A DNA stretch of 5,597 nt from Anaeromyxobacter dehalogenans (GTDB taxonomy: Bacteria; Myxococcota_A; UBA9042; DTJE01), in NCBI GenBank assembly GCA_020722625.1, contig DYKK01000230.1, positions 1 through 5,597 on the forward strand, read 5' to 3'. The notes beneath the pieces are model-generated. The model had not been told where the DNA came from. It saw only the letters and a program-made list of their open reading frames with translations, and searched no databases. The position numbers and the translations under genes are program-made. Position 1 is the stretch's first letter; each line of letters starts with the position of its first letter. Positions 5,476-5,597 of this stretch are shown in pieces.

Positions 5476-5597
5476 GGTGAAGACGGCGGGCGCCCTTGCA
5501 TGGTGCCCCGGCGGGCCCGCTCGCGAGAACTTCCCGTCACGCGCCGCCCGCTCTGGGCCACCGCTCCCAGCGTCTCCCCGCCGGCGCTGCCTGGGAC
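5476..5597 (-). other. upstream region of the transposon operon, no clear signal
   Basis: These 122 bases should hold the operon promoter and perhaps the right terminus of the element. No convincing -35/-10 pair, no copy of the 12-bp repeats in either orientation, and no match to the IS terminal repeat was found. Short palindromes are present (5488-5495 gggcgccc, 5511-5520 gcgggcccgc, 5520-5527 ctcgcgag), which are unremarkable at this base composition. The reading frame of the zinc-finger gene has no stop here but also no start codon. Confidence 0.4.

Noticed and set aside
2076..5597. CRISPR-associated transposon
   Set aside because: The integrase/ATPase pair prompted a check, but there is no Cas gene, no CRISPR repeat array and no TniQ in the window. 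The 12-bp repeats are contiguous, without spacers.

Overview
The window is very G+C-rich bacterial DNA (well above 60 % by eye) and is made almost entirely of mobile elements. All convincing genes lie on the minus strand. No host housekeeping gene, RNA gene or CRISPR array is visible, so the host cannot be named. The protein style (Arg/Ala/Gly-rich, G/C at third codon positions) and this type of integrase/ATPase transposon fit a high-GC planctomycete, myxobacterium or similar lineage, but that is inference only.

Positions 55-2075 are an apparently intact insertion sequence of about 2.0 kb. It has one full-length IS1182-type DDE transposase (227-1957) between 13-bp perfect terminal inverted repeats (55-67 and 2063-2075). 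Its non-coding left end carries a perfect 22-bp palindrome. Only 54 bases of flanking DNA are present on the left, with no recognisable gene.

Positions about 2076-5475 hold a second, unrelated element with Mu/Tn7/Tn5053-like logic. Transcribed right to left, it encodes: a zinc-finger protein resembling DUF6431 (4837-5475); a DDE integrase/transposase with an rve core and Mu-type C-terminal barrel (3427-4779); an ExeA/TniB/MuB-like AAA+ ATPase (2630-3427); and a small 135-residue protein of unknown function (2226-2633). The last three genes overlap by 1 and 4 bases, so they are almost certainly translated as a coupled operon. The distal end has four imperfect 12-bp tandem repeats (2078-2125), which look like transposase binding sites at an element terminus. 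They start 3 bases outside the IS1182-type terminal repeat, so the two elements appear to abut. The opposite terminus was not found and probably lies beyond 5597.

Expected cooperation, from knowledge of Mu and Tn7: the integrase binds the repeated end sequences and catalyses strand transfer, the ATPase selects target DNA and activates the integrase, and the zinc-finger protein may supply DNA binding or targeting. The small fourth protein is the least explained component. No TniQ/TnsD, TnsA, resolvase, Cas gene or cargo gene is seen.
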